Assembly: GCA_032209605.1 (NCBI GenBank)
Contig: JASFXZ010000005.1
Span: forward strand, 19,086,860-19,150,859
Origin: Mactromeris polynyma
Lineage: Eukaryota; Mollusca; Bivalvia; Venerida; Mactridae
Length of the DNA stretch: 64,000 nucleotides
Reading direction: 5' to 3'
Part shown: piece by piece, positions 11,501 through 21,455 of the stretch
Layout of the letters: each line of letters starts with the position of its first letter
Numbering within the stretch: the first letter of the stretch is position 1
The notes under the pieces: model-generated
The model's input: only the letters and a program-made list of their open reading frames with translations
The model's database searches: none
What the model was told of the DNA's origin: nothing
Made by a program: the position numbers and the translations under genes

Positions 11501-14050
11501 GGTGGAGATACAAAACCTTCAAGATTGGTGCCATCAAAATTAGACCATGGTGCATCTTCCACTCAAACTGTAGAATCTGACAAGGGTGAGAAAAGGGAAT
11601 CAACCAGTGAATTACCTGGTCATCAGTTGTCAGTTGAACAGTTCCTAAAACATTTACCCAAGTCTGTTGTAAAGTCTGGGAAAATTATAGACATCAGGAA
11701 TTGTATTGGTGACACTCTACATGTAAGTTGTAACATTTATCATCTTTACTGTTTTCTAAGTTCTCACCGGTATGGTGATATTCGGTTTTATGAAATGTAC
11801 AAGGCTTGCTCCTTATAATTGTTAACATTGAAAATTATTATCTTAAGTCTTTATATAAGCAATATATTTTTGTGCAAGGTGTTCATAAATTTTTACTGCT
11901 ATGGGATTTCACAACCTCTTCTGTAAGCGACGTCATTTCAAGAAAACGCTACATGTGATGTCACTTTTTGCAAGCAGGAAACGATATTTACTCCATATTG
12001 AAACTTCTTTTTCATATTGCTGTATAGGTCACATATTGCTTACTGTTAGTACATGGTGTCGTCACACATGATATATTCTGGAAATGATGTCACTTAAAGA
12101 AGAGGTTGGAAATCGTACAGCGGCGCTCAAATGTAATTATTATATATTATTATAAATTACTTGTATTCAATCTGTTTCAGGGTGGTGCTAAGCATCCGAG
12201 TGATGTAACATTGGTGGAAACTGATACTGTTTTAGCTATGAAGAAAAGGTATTTCTTGGCATATTATGTTACATCGAGTCTTAATCATAAATTGGTTGTG
12301 TTACATGTTTGCTGCCGATTGTACATACAAAATTAAGTGTTCAAAAACAAGAGGTTTTATTGTTTGTTTGACACAATGTATACAAAGCTACTTATTACAT
12401 GATTCACTTAAGAGAGCTTATCTAGCTTCTCACTTGAGGTTAAGTTTACACTATGGGCTATTCTAGAAATGTCTCCCTGAGTGGGTAGGAACAACTGTGA
12501 AAATAATTGGACCATCAACATAATAAGCTTTTGACCTCCCCCAAAGAAATTTTAAATGGGTTTTTTTTTTTTTTAAGACAACATAAACATTTATTTTAAG
12601 CATCATACGAAAAATGTCAGTACATGTATCAATACAAAGCCTAACAACTATGGATTGGTTCGAGTAATATATTAGTGCTAAACATAACGCATATCTGAAT
12701 TTTTTTGAAGGGGATATATTTTTATTTTCCTCGTAAATAAGTATGTGTAATTTTAAATGTTGACTGTTGTGCCTTTGCCCCCCGGGGATTATCCTGGGAT
12801 AGCCCTAAGATTTTACTATTGATTACAGCAGTTAATTTCTTTGTGTTTGTAAATTGTAAGCTTGTCTGTGTTTGCATACTTGAAATTGAACATTACAAAA
12901 AGTGTTACGAATATTAGTATCGTTAAGACAACATCTTGTTGTTAATATTTGTCATTACTACCTCAGACATTGTAATGCGATAGTATATACTGACAATGCA
13001 GAGGAACAGTGTTTAAAATGGTTACCTAAATCTGTAAAATGTGGGAAATTTGTGGACATCAAGAATTGAATTGAGGACACTTTAATATAAATAGGTAATG
13101 ATTTTGGAAAAAATATCAAAATTTCTCTGGGGGAGTCATTTCTACAAATAATGTCTATATTAAATACAGATTGGATGGCGACAACGGAGGAAGACCATTT
13201 ACTCCACGGGATATAACAACACTTAGAGTGAAATCTGAGGATGGAAACCATACGTATATACTTAAAATGAGGTTTAGTAATACCATTGGAGATCTAAGGA
13301 AATACATAGAAGCTCAAAGGTGAGTTTTGTGGCTGAATACAGTCGAACCTTGTTCATTTGAATTCATTGGGACCGAAATTTTATCTCAAATAATACATAT
13401 TTCAATTCAACGTGCATTCATTGGGACCTGATAATTATTTCAGAAGATATTGAGTTTTTGGATCGAAGGTTGTCGAATAAACGAGGTCTGACTGTACTGC
13501 ATGTTGGGAATTGAAAATTTATTGAAAATGATATTTACTGTGTTTTGTAAATGTTTTGTCTACAACATGATATATATTACCTTCCATTGCATATGTATTA
13601 TAGGAATTTTGTATAATATTGTGACTTTTTGGCAAGTGAAAAGATGTATGCCCTTTGGTGGGTAAATTACGAAGATACTTCAAACAAATTCATCAGGGGT
13701 GTCACTAATTTTTGAATTAGCAGGGAAATCACCAAAAGTAGACGGAGGTCTAGGTGGTCTTTCCCTTCATTATGATCATTCATACAATAAAGTAGCCGGG
13801 TAATAATGCGTAAGTTACTAGGTAATTTAACCAGCTCCCGGCTCTTGCTGACACCCCTGATTCATTGTTGTCTCCATGCGTCTGTGCAATATATCAACAT
13901 GCATCTTCTCATTCCAGGGGACCTGATGCTGCAAGGTTTGATATTGCATCAGCCTATCCAAACAAAGTGCATTCCAATGATAGTGTGACATTAGTAGATG
14001 CTGGCCTCACACCAAATGCTGTTGCACATCTGAAAACAAGAAAATTTTAG
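2516..14050 (+). CDS. UBXN11: UBXN11 (UBX domain protein 11 / socius), 14 coding exons, 527 aa
   Basis: Exons: 2516-2568, 3538-3578, 4355-4504, 5171-5230, 6769-6869, 7482-7536, 8197-8273, 8894-8993, 9550-9683, 10601-10768, 11429-11722, 12181-12248, 13170-13319, 13918-14050. Every junction has AG/GT and the phases agree; the sum is 1584 nt, 527 codons plus TAG. Order: N-terminus MSGPFSSLKK (the vertebrate protein also starts MSxPxxSL), coiled coil about residues 110-185, the family motif FLADYGMVWVG near 180, a SEP domain about 258-320 (NGILMFAGPFRPF, ILDGYFPSEL, FPDGVPF), then a UBX domain about 450-522. UBXN11 is known as a UBX/SEP protein that binds Rnd GTPases and probably p97/VCP; length is close to the vertebrate protein. 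The UBX loop that is FPR in canonical p97 cofactors reads YPN here. The start ATG lies 9 nt after a TTTCAG acceptor at 2506, so an untranslated first exon must lie upstream; a GTAAGT donor at 2052 is one candidate. Orthology is confident; the 20-codon exon at 5171 is phase-neutral and may be alternative. Confidence 0.93.
8557..8718. repeat. Degenerate 24-bp minisatellite in UBXN11 intron 7
   Basis: Six to seven copies of a unit close to TTACTCTTCAAAGTACTGAA followed by an A-run, 22-26 bases long, between the exons ending at 8273 and starting at 8894. Copies vary at CAAAG/CAATG and in A-run length. Confidence 0.7.
10040..10125 (-). mobile_element. tRNA-derived SINE head (fragment) in UBXN11 intron 9
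   Basis: On the minus strand a box-A-like segment (TGTTGGCTGCTCAACATG, 10090-10109) is followed by a box-B-like GGGTTCAATCC (10072-10082). The spacing fits an RNA polymerase III promoter of tRNA origin, but no intact cloverleaf forms, so it is a SINE remnant rather than a tRNA gene. Confidence 0.5.
10978..11211. repeat. Tandem duplication, period about 125 bp
   Basis: The block from 10981 (TATCCCTCAAAACTTTATTT) to about 11085 recurs from 11109 to 11211 with few changes, including shared AACAGGATTCTTAAT and AGATACTTCAAATTTC. It lies in UBXN11 intron 10. Just upstream, 10889-10930 holds several overlapping TGACGT/ACGTCA motifs. Confidence 0.75.
11895..12128 (+). mobile_element. MITE family A, copy 1 (UBXN11 intron 11)
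   Basis: About 234 bp, ending CAGCGGCGCTC. It shares with copies at 20782 and 28382 the inner blocks GACGTCATTTCAAGAAAACG, TTTGCAAGCAGGAAAC, ATTGCTTACTG and GGAAATCGTACAGCGGCGCT. The left end is eroded (ACTGCTATGGG for GAGCGCTGC...). Non-coding, with terminal inverted repeats of about 45 bp; it lies just upstream of the exon at 12181. Confidence 0.8.
12996..13090 (+). pseudogene. Degenerate duplicate of part of UBXN11 exon 11 inside intron 12
   Basis: Lies between the exon ending at 12248 and the exon starting at 13170. Translated on +, it reads EEQCLKWLPKSV-KCGKFVDIKN, stop, IEDTL, which mirrors the 3' end of the exon at 11429-11722 (VEQFLKHLPKSVVKSGKIIDIRNCIGDTL). Nucleotide identity over about 90 bases is roughly three quarters by eye. 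One codon is missing, and the Cys codon TGT has become TGA. The original GTAAGT donor is not preserved; a weaker GTAATG follows. It is therefore a dead, partial tandem exon duplication and should be excluded from the mature mRNA. Confidence 0.8.
13340..13494. mobile_element. Pogo/Tc1-type MITE flanked by TA (UBXN11 intron 13)
   Basis: Begins CAGTCGAACCTTGTTCATTT and ends GAATAAACGAGGTCTGACTG, giving imperfect inverted ends, with TA on both sides (13338-13339 and 13495-13496). CAGT..ACTG ends and a TA target are typical of pogo/Tigger-derived MITEs. 155 bp, non-coding. Confidence 0.75.
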
Positions 14051-14271
14051 CAACCAGACTTCCTATTGTGAAACATTCCAAGTTGAACTAGTCCATATCT
14101 TTACTGTGTAACGATCCGTCCAGCTTTCAGGTGTTGTCAATAGAATACTTTGAGATTAAGTCTTGGAACTGCCAATACTGGGCCCTTATTCACAAACACT
14201 TTAAGACTGAAACTCAGACTTAGACTTTAAAATGTAAAAAGTTCTTATGTTTTTATTACATTATCGATTTT

Positions 14272-14277
14272 AATAAA
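14272..14277 (+). terminator. Candidate polyadenylation signal for UBXN11, inside a MITE
   Basis: First AATAAA after the UBXN11 stop at 14050. It lies in the interior of the MITE at 14180-14738, so the transposon may provide the 3' end of the mRNA. Later candidates occur near 14758 and 14826. Which is used cannot be told from sequence. Confidence 0.3.
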
Positions 14278-14389
14278 AATTGGCTAAAATGTAGAATTGG
14301 AAACACCAATTATTCTATTAAAATTTCATCCATTCAGACTGAACAATAACGAAAGGCTGGTAACTATAACTTTGGCAAATGTAAAGTCT

Positions 14390-14685
14390 TTTGTATTTAC
14401 GTTTATTTATCATCGCCACCGGTTTCCCATATGGGCGACGCCTCCAGAAGAATGTAAGTCATATTAGATTTTTTGGAGGATAGTGCATGATACAGGAGAT
14501 GGCCTGGTTCCAGAAGCACCCCTGGTTCTTTTACGTGCTCGATGTAATGCATCGTACACAGGACCTCGGTTTTTAAAGTCTCGTCCGAAGGACTGTAAGT
14601 ACTGTCAGTGATGGAGCGGGGAATCAAACCTGCGATCCCTGGATTACAAGTCCAGCACGTTACCACTGGACCACGGATCCGCTAC
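14390..14685 (-). mobile_element. tRNA-derived SINE (296 bp) with 11-bp target-site duplication
   Basis: The minus strand starts with a degenerate tRNA-like head: box A TGGTCCAGTGGTAACGTG, anticodon-like stem CTGGA-CTTGTAA-TCCAG (loop triplet TGT, Thr-like) and box B GGTTTGATTCC. A roughly 200-bp body and an A-rich tail (AATAAACGTAAATACAAA) follow. It is bounded by ATGTAAAGTCT at 14379-14389 and 14686-14696. The T-stem has a mismatch and the acceptor stem does not pair, so it is not a functional tRNA. Confidence 0.85.
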
Positions 14686-14738
14686 ATGTAAAGTCTAAGT
14701 CTGAGTTTCAGTCTTATAGGGTTTGTGAATACGGGCCC

Positions 14739-17189
14739 TGGTTTGTCAAGTCGCTGTGAATTAATAAATGTGATAACTTTATTCATCTGTTGGTTATTGT
14801 GATGAAATACAATAAGACATTATCAAGAAAATAAAACCAGGTGTTTCTTTCAAGTTTTCAGATGACAGTGATGTGTAATGTGGCCAGGAAGTACATACAC
14901 ATATCACTGAATGACTTATTTAACTTCAAAGCATAATTATAGTGATTAACTGACGACACAAATAATCTGGGAAATTAGTCTGTAATTGACTCAAAATTTC
15001 CAAATTCTGGGGGTCTTTTTATTCTTCTACATTAGAGAACTATCTAGTTGTGTTACGAGATTATTGATCACACCTTATTCTAATTTGTATTTATTATATA
15101 AATTTTAATTTAATTTTTATGAATTTGATTTTTAAATATATGCCTGTGATATGTTGACATTCCATTTATATTTGATGTTTGTATTCTCTGATCAGTATTC
15201 ACATTTTTGTATTGAATGTACATTTCTCTGTATGATCTGATTCATTTTGCATTTAGTATGATAGATTTTGTGCAACTGCTAAAGTATCATGTTACTGTTT
15301 CTTAAAAATATGTACATTTTCTTCAAAAACCCACTGTTCAAAACAAGATCTTTGTTTCAACTAAATTGCAGCCTATTGTTTGAATATTGCGTACATTTAT
15401 TAGACAACCTGTTTTTCAAATACTCAGGTTATTCTTTTATATTTTGGCATCAGTTTCATGTGTCCTCTGCGTATAATAGAAACAGTATCTTACATCAAAA
15501 TTGCCAAAAAGTGACGGAAAAATGAGTTATGTGCAGTAAAACCTTAATAATGCGATCACCTCTGGGACCCTTGAAAACTGGTAGTATTATTGAAGTGATC
15601 TTAATATTGAGGTTGAATAAAGCAAACTTGTGAAAATGGACTTAAAAAAATTATGTTCCTAATTTTGAGGTGGTCTTATTATTGAGGTGGTCTTATTAGT
15701 GAGGTGGTCTGTGAGGTTTTGTTTCTGTATGAATACTCCAGGAGTGTACTGAATGCCACATGAAATATTTGCACTTCAAGGACTTGACACATAACTATGG
15801 TAACTGGTTCTTGATTTAGTTACATCAGTTTGCACCAAACCCTTCAGTGGTAATGATTGTTGTATAACAACATTTGTGATGTATTGATATTCGGTTTAAA
15901 TTTGTATTTACCAGTATTCTATGTAATTCCGTCCACTTTGCAGTCGTATCAGTACTGATAAATCACCTTTATTTAAAGGGAATCGGCCATAAAATATATG
16001 CATTAAAAGTCAAAGCCTTTTTTTGACGATCTCATTTGTGTTCATATACAACTTTTATTGTATGGCTTGACTTTGACGTTGGTTGAACTGGACCAGGTGT
16101 TTCTATGTGATCTGACTGTTGTAGTATTAAAAATATTTTCAAAAATCATATGTTATTGTATGATTGTATTTATTTTTTGTATAATCTCATAATAAGTAAA
16201 TACTATTATATGCATACATGCATTATGTATATAAACTCTGTATTGTTGTTGATTTGTTTTTGTCAGAATAAAAACGAAAAAAGAATGTGGAGGAGTTGTT
16301 AGTTGTTTGTGGAAGAGCGTTGATAATTAATTCCAGGAAAATTGGTTACGTCAACTGGCCACTGTTTATAAATGAAAAATGGTTGAAAAACAGTGTAAAA
16401 CAAACAGACAAACAAAATTCAAAAGTGTTTTGTTTATGGAAATAATACATACTTAGAGAAAGTAGGAAAAGTAGGGCCCACTTGACAGCCTCACTCCTAG
16501 GAGAACTTCCTGATAATAATAAACAGCAAACTATAACAGCATAAACATTTAATATTTAATGTCCTCTTTTTTAACAACAATTTATCAAAACAATGACTCG
16601 TTTCTATATAAAATGCAGAGTAACAAACAAAGATTAACAATACAGCACTATATCACAGATAATTTCAGCCATTCTTATATTCTACACACAAAATATAAAT
16701 ATCAACATAGTACTATTAATGATTCTGTAAAGTTAAATAACCCTTTGTAATAACTTCATACAATGTACACATTCAGGACTTTTACAGAGCTGGAAAATCA
16801 TAAAATTACAATTATGATAATTTTAAGGTCCATCAGCCCCTTTATTTCTATGCAGATAGTCTGGCTTCACTTCCACCTATTGATTTACAAAACTACCATC
16901 TCGGCAGCAAAGGTACATAGAGACACATTTATCAGTGAAAATAAACAAAACATATACCACACTGATTAAAACAATATCTTCACTCTGTGATTGTACAACT
17001 AAAATATTTGCAACATTAAAACTTCAACTGTGTCGTCAATACAAAAATACAAGTAAATCGTCTTCGAAAAAAAAGTCTAAACAATGTAGGGATTGTTATC
17101 ACAGATTGTTTCAAGTTAAAAGGTTGTCTTGATGATTCTTTTAGTTACCAGGAAGTAGTCTTAATCATTGTATGGTATAATATATTCAG
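14739..17189. other. Intergenic, AT-rich, no gene seen
   Basis: Apart from the MITE at 15534-15727 nothing protein-like or repeat-like stands out. It contains several AATAAA motifs and long T/A-rich stretches. UBXN11 3' UTR could extend into it. Confidence 0.4.
15534..15727. mobile_element. MITE family B, copy 1
   Basis: Starts CAGTAAAACCTTAATAATGC and ends in a reverse match (GTGAGGTTTTGTTTCTG). Internal blocks GGACCCTTGAAAACTGGT, TCTTAATATTGAGGTTGAAT and GAGGTGGTCTTATTATTGAG are shared with copies at 28624 and 40671. About 194 bp; pogo-like ends; non-coding. Confidence 0.8.
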
Positions 17190-17441
17190 GATGAGGTATT
17201 TCTATCACTTGCAGCATGTAAAACACAATGTGTCCGAGGTAAGTGGGTATTCTAATACTGACCAGCAATTGCAAGTGATAAATATGGTGGTTTATCAAAC
17301 AAGTACAATGAAGGTGAAGTATTTAACCAGCTGAAAGTACCGGAAGGAACTATTTGGAATGAACTTTTGAAGACTGATCATATTACAAGATGGTTGGAAG
17401 GACAAGACATAGTCAGACAGTCTTTTGACGCAAGCTCTTAA
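17190..17441 (+). pseudogene. Orphan exon-like coding segment, protein family not recognised
   Basis: After a good acceptor (TATATTCAG) the plus strand reads DEVFLSLAACKTQCVR up to 17238. A GT..AG-bounded gap of only 27 bases follows (17239-17265, GTAAGT...TACTGACCAG). The frame then resumes in phase (CGA G|CA) as AIASDKYGGLSNKYNEGEVF and runs to TAA at 17439-17441, about 75 codons in all. Amino-acid composition looks protein-like. 27 nt is too short for a normal metazoan intron, so this may be a decayed exon pair or a coincidence. No start codon and no upstream exons were found. I do not recognise the protein. Confidence 0.3.
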
Positions 17442-17518
17442 CCATTGGTCTTGAAAACAGGGGGAACATACAGACCAAATGAGACCACAAAAAGAAGTTT
17501 ACCAGCTGTAGTCCCAAG

Positions 17519-17930
17519 TGTTCTCCAGTTATCGACAAAAAACTGTTTTCAGTCCCAAGATAAGGACTTGACTTAGTGACCTTGACCTATTCATACACAT
17601 GTCATTAAGGTCATCTGTATATAATAGGTTATCATCATATACAATTTGACTGCTGCTCTCCCAAACTTTCCTCTAGTTATTGATCAGAAACCAATGATCG
17701 ACCCATGAACTGACATAAGCAAAACCATAAACCCCTTTTCTAAGACACTGACATGACTTAGTGACCCTTGACCTACTCATCCACAACTCATTAAGGTCAC
17801 CTGTTGATAACAGGCAATTATCCTAAAAAGTTTGACTTCTATAAGCCCAAACTTTATTGACTGATCATATACCAATGATCTACATGTGGACGGACATGAG
17901 CAAAACAATAAAAACCTTTTTCTAAGGAGA
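17519..17930. repeat. Two to three tandem copies of a roughly 190-bp repeat
   Basis: Blocks GACTTAGTGAC(C)CTTGACCTA, CTCATTAAGGTCA, and AGTTATTGATCAGAAACCAA recur about 190 bases apart. The last partial copy contains GTGGACGGACATGAGCAAAA. The same family, with GACGGCCGGACGGACATG, is seen at 55670-55870. This type of repeat is frequent in mollusc genomes (general knowledge); autonomy unknown. Confidence 0.65.
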
Positions 17931-19413
17931 AGCATAATTGATAATTAAATTAACAACGGGAGGGACTCTACTAAGTCACATACAACTGTATATCCAAACA
18001 TTGATAGTACTCATGCAGATTGTACCCAGTATAACACCCTCATAGATCAAACATTTGTCCAAATAAATTGCTATACTACTTAACACAAGAAAAATATTAA
18101 AACAACAGTTAGACAACATTCAAAAGATGCACCAGAGATCTAATACAAAAATGGTAATACTGAATAATTTTATCTATAGCACAAGTGTAATTGACACAAA
18201 GACTTGACAAAAAGATATTTACTATAAAATATAGAACATTAATTTTGTACACATTTATATTTAAAAAAATACCAACCAACATGTTCACTGTATTATGTGA
18301 TAAGCTTCACAAAATAATATTGTGGCCGATTTATTTCTGCGTACGTCATTAAAAGTATTCATATAAAAGTATGGCGTTTAATGCTCCCCAATGTGCTTGT
18401 CAATACAACATTGTATGAGTTATCTCCCTTTCACAGGATAACAAAACAGAATAGGTTTGTATGTTGAACTGGGAATTGAAGGTAAGAGGGTCAGATATTG
18501 CTAAAAGGTGCTATCAAGATATATATCAAACTTATTGATATCTTGTACCATAAATTACCAGTAAAAAAGTCATGTCAAACCTAAGAGTTCGTAATTTTGT
18601 CACAGTAAAACAGGTCAGATATTGTCAATACACACTAGCCAGGGATGTCAAACTAGAAAGGTCAGCATGTACAATGAATGATAGGTAAATAGGTCTGTTA
18701 TTGTCAATAGGTACTAGCTATGTATGTCACAAACTGATTCAATATTTACTATCAATATTAAGTTCTGCCCATAAAACACAAAACAAATAAAGAGTATACA
18801 TAGATCAAACAAAGATACATGAATGTACCCTACCCATCAATGTTACTCCGTCTTTACATTTATCATCAATGTAAATAAAAATAGCTAAACATCATATTAT
18901 GGAAATAATCTGTAACAATTGTACTTATCCCCTGTACACGATGTAACATTGTACGGAATTCGCTCTTTTCAGATTTGGGTCATGCCGAGTATGACCTTTC
19001 TTTCAACACTATTACATTTTGTTGAATTGAAAGATTCTAAACAAACAAAGAATATTTGAAATGATAATTACAGCTCTTCCCACATTTTATACCATCAAGA
19101 CAGAAACACATTTCTTTCTCACAGCGCAACAAACCGTTCGGACATACTTGTACAAAATTATAAGAAAATGTCTGAATATAATAAAAATAATAAAAAATCA
19201 ATAGTTACTATTAAAAATAAATATGAATTAAGAAATGAAAAAAAGTTTATCACATAACAATTGCATAGCAATATTTAGTTTACGAAAACAAATTGGTATA
19301 GCACAACATTACTGATTGTTTGGGGTAAAAAGAGAAAGGGAAATGGATTTTTGACAATATGATCAGTTTCATTTTGTCATATTATTGATACCATAAACTT
19401 GGTAGATTTTCAG
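17931..19413. other. Intergenic, no gene seen
   Basis: AT-rich sequence with many stops in all frames. Apparent short exon-like intervals (for example 18437-18483) contain stops in every frame and were not accepted. Confidence 0.4.
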
Positions 19414-19703
19414 GTGAATCGCATGAACTGATATGCCATTTATCACAGTCACATTGCTATCCACAGGATTCATACAGGAAATATGTCATTTGTCCAAAAC
19501 CTGTAGCAGAAGACATCCGAAAGATATGTTTTCATACAGATACTAGTCATGCAGCAGACGGCAACAGAAGCAGACGTGTATATGGTGTAATGGATGATCA
19601 TGGCTTTCCATTATGGTTTCACCAATATGCTGGAACCAAAGTCTTGGAGCAGACACAGTCTCTTAATCTGAAAAAAATGAATAATAAATTATTAGCATAT
19701 TGA
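19414..19703 (+). pseudogene. Orphan terminal-exon-like ORF, about 96 codons, family not recognised
   Basis: Follows an acceptor (TAGATTTTCAG ending at 19413) and is open from the second base to TGA at 19701-19703. The translation includes ESHELICHLSQSHCYPQDSY, EDIRKICFHTDTSHAADGNR and RRVYGVMDDHGFPLWFHQYA, which looks like genuine protein with Cys/His content. It has no ATG at its start, so it would be a last exon or a relic of a duplicated gene. No matching upstream exon was found in 17900-19400. Function unknown; it may belong with the segment at 17190-17441. Confidence 0.4.
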
Positions 19704-20781
19704 AATGCATGTTTAAAAGAATACTCGGAAAAGAAAAGGACAACACTTATTAGCAACAAACATTGTACATGTACTATGGCCAAACGATAGAGCTATTGTA
19801 TACACATCAACTTCACAAACAGATAATTTTTAACAATATTCAATTTTTCAAAGATAACCAGACACAGTGGCAACTAACAAGCCCTCCACGTATCTTAAGG
19901 AGTACAAAACTCTTGAACCAAGTGTCCTACAAAACCTGGAGGTGAATATACCCCAGTGTATATATATATACATGGTGAATAAAATATCAATATTGGATTA
20001 GTCCTTTTATTAGAACATGTATTGGGGTTAATTCTATAAGAACTTACACCATTTATAATCCGAAAACATTGGTAAGTCTGTCTGTCAACGATAAGCCATA
20101 ATTTAAACCATGTGATTATGTTAATAAGGTGATTTCCCAACATAAGATCTATTCTTTTATGTTCAAAAGTTTTGCCGCTAGAAAGTGTGGGGATTATCGA
20201 CAAACTTCTATAAAGTTTATATAAACTACTTAAAATTACTTTAAACATCGACAGGTCAAACGCCGTGATACTACTTTATGAGCCATTGACAACTTTCTAT
20301 GTTGTAAATCCATTTGCGAAATGTAGCAAACCCAATTATTTATTAATTTGATCATCTTCTCTCGGGACTTAGCCACAAGTGTGTTTGCATGTAAACATTC
20401 ACATTTAAAATCGTTTTGATGGATTTCTCACTTAGCACCCATCATGGTCGAAAAAGATCCATATGATAGTGAAATGCATTCAAATCACAATTAAATATCC
20501 ATTAAATATTCACGAACTTGTGCAGCATCGAACTAAAATGCATGATATATCATCCCCAAAATACCATTATCAGCGGCAAAGAAAGCTAAATTATTGATAA
20601 ACAAGAGACTAAGAGGGCCTGAATCACTCACCTGCGTTTATAATCATTTGAATTTGTATCACACAGGCATTTTGTCTAACAGAAGAAGCTGGTCAGAGGT
20701 ACTAGTTTTGTAAATTCCAGACAGAAATTCTGGCCCCATGTTCACAAAGAATCAGATTCAGGATCAGAATCAAGATTAAAT

Positions 20782-20994
20782 GAGCGCTGCGATGGGATTT
20801 ACAACCTCTACTGTAAGTGACGTCATTTCAAGAAAACGCAACATGTGGTGTCACTTTTTGCAAGCAGGAAACAGTATTTACTCCTTATGGTCACATTGTT
20901 TTTATATTGTCATATGTGGCAAATATTGCTTACTGTCAGTACATGGTGACGTCACCTGGAAATGAAGTCACTTGGAAATCAAACAGCGGCGCTC
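20782..20994 (+). mobile_element. MITE family A, copy 2
   Basis: 213 bp from GAGCGCTGCGATGGGATT to AACAGCGGCGCTC, with terminal inverted repeats. It contains TGACGTCA-type palindromes near both ends (GTGACGTCATTTCAAG and GTGACGTCACCTGG). Shorter than copy 3 by an internal deletion near the right arm. Confidence 0.85.
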
Positions 20995-21365
20995 AAATAT
21001 AATTTTTTTCTAACTTCCAAATACTTGTAATGTAATACTGAATTATTTTTACATATGTGATAGATATGAACATATAGCAATACATTCTAGAAAAAATTGT
21101 AATGAATAAATTAAAACTAATTCTGGAAAATTAATCCTCACAGATTTGATATAGATCAATTTCAATAATAAATATTATTAAGTTCTGAATGTTTTCACAA
21201 TGTTAATTAGACGATTTTAGGTATGTATGTATTTGTTTATGTCGAGTACAAATGTATTGTACAATGTATATTCAATTGAAAATTTTATAAGTTGGAAACC
21301 CTACCACAAGAAGATGCTTTCAGCAAATTTGGTTGAATTCTGTTGAGAAGTTTATTAATGAACCC

Positions 21366-21455
21366 AAAGGGGTTCGAACCCACGACCCCTACAACATCAG
21401 CACCTAGCACTGAAGTTACTGTGACCATACCCACTACGCCACCGAGGTAACCCCA
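21366..21455 (-). mobile_element. tRNA-derived SINE head
   Basis: Minus strand: GGTTACCTCGGTGGCGTAGT (box A region, 21421-21441) and GTGGGTTCGAACCC (box B, 21371-21383), about 50 bases apart, with an extended variable region. Acceptor arms do not pair, so it is a SINE promoter, not a tRNA gene. Sequence toward 21300 may be its body. Confidence 0.6.

Larger units (their letters stand above)
14180..14738. mobile_element. GGGCCC-ended MITE just downstream of UBXN11, split by a SINE
   Basis: Left arm 14180-14240 starts GGGCCCTTATTCACAAACAC; the right arm read in reverse starts GGGCCCGTATTCACAAACCC. The arms match for more than 50 bp, including AAGACTGAAACTCAGACTTA. Subtracting the inserted SINE and its target duplication leaves about 252 bp. 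Non-coding; it lies 130 bp after the UBXN11 stop and may form part of its 3' UTR. Confidence 0.85.

Noticed and set aside
14600..14685. Thr-like tRNA gene on the minus strand
   Set aside because: T-stem mismatch, an acceptor stem that does not pair, and an attached SINE body and tail with a target duplication.
18437..18483. Apparent short exon between CTTTCACAG and GTAAGA
   Set aside because: All three frames contain stop codons or cannot be joined to a coding neighbour.
21366..21455. tRNA gene on the minus strand
   Set aside because: Boxes A and B are present but no acceptor stem or normal cloverleaf forms; it is a SINE head.
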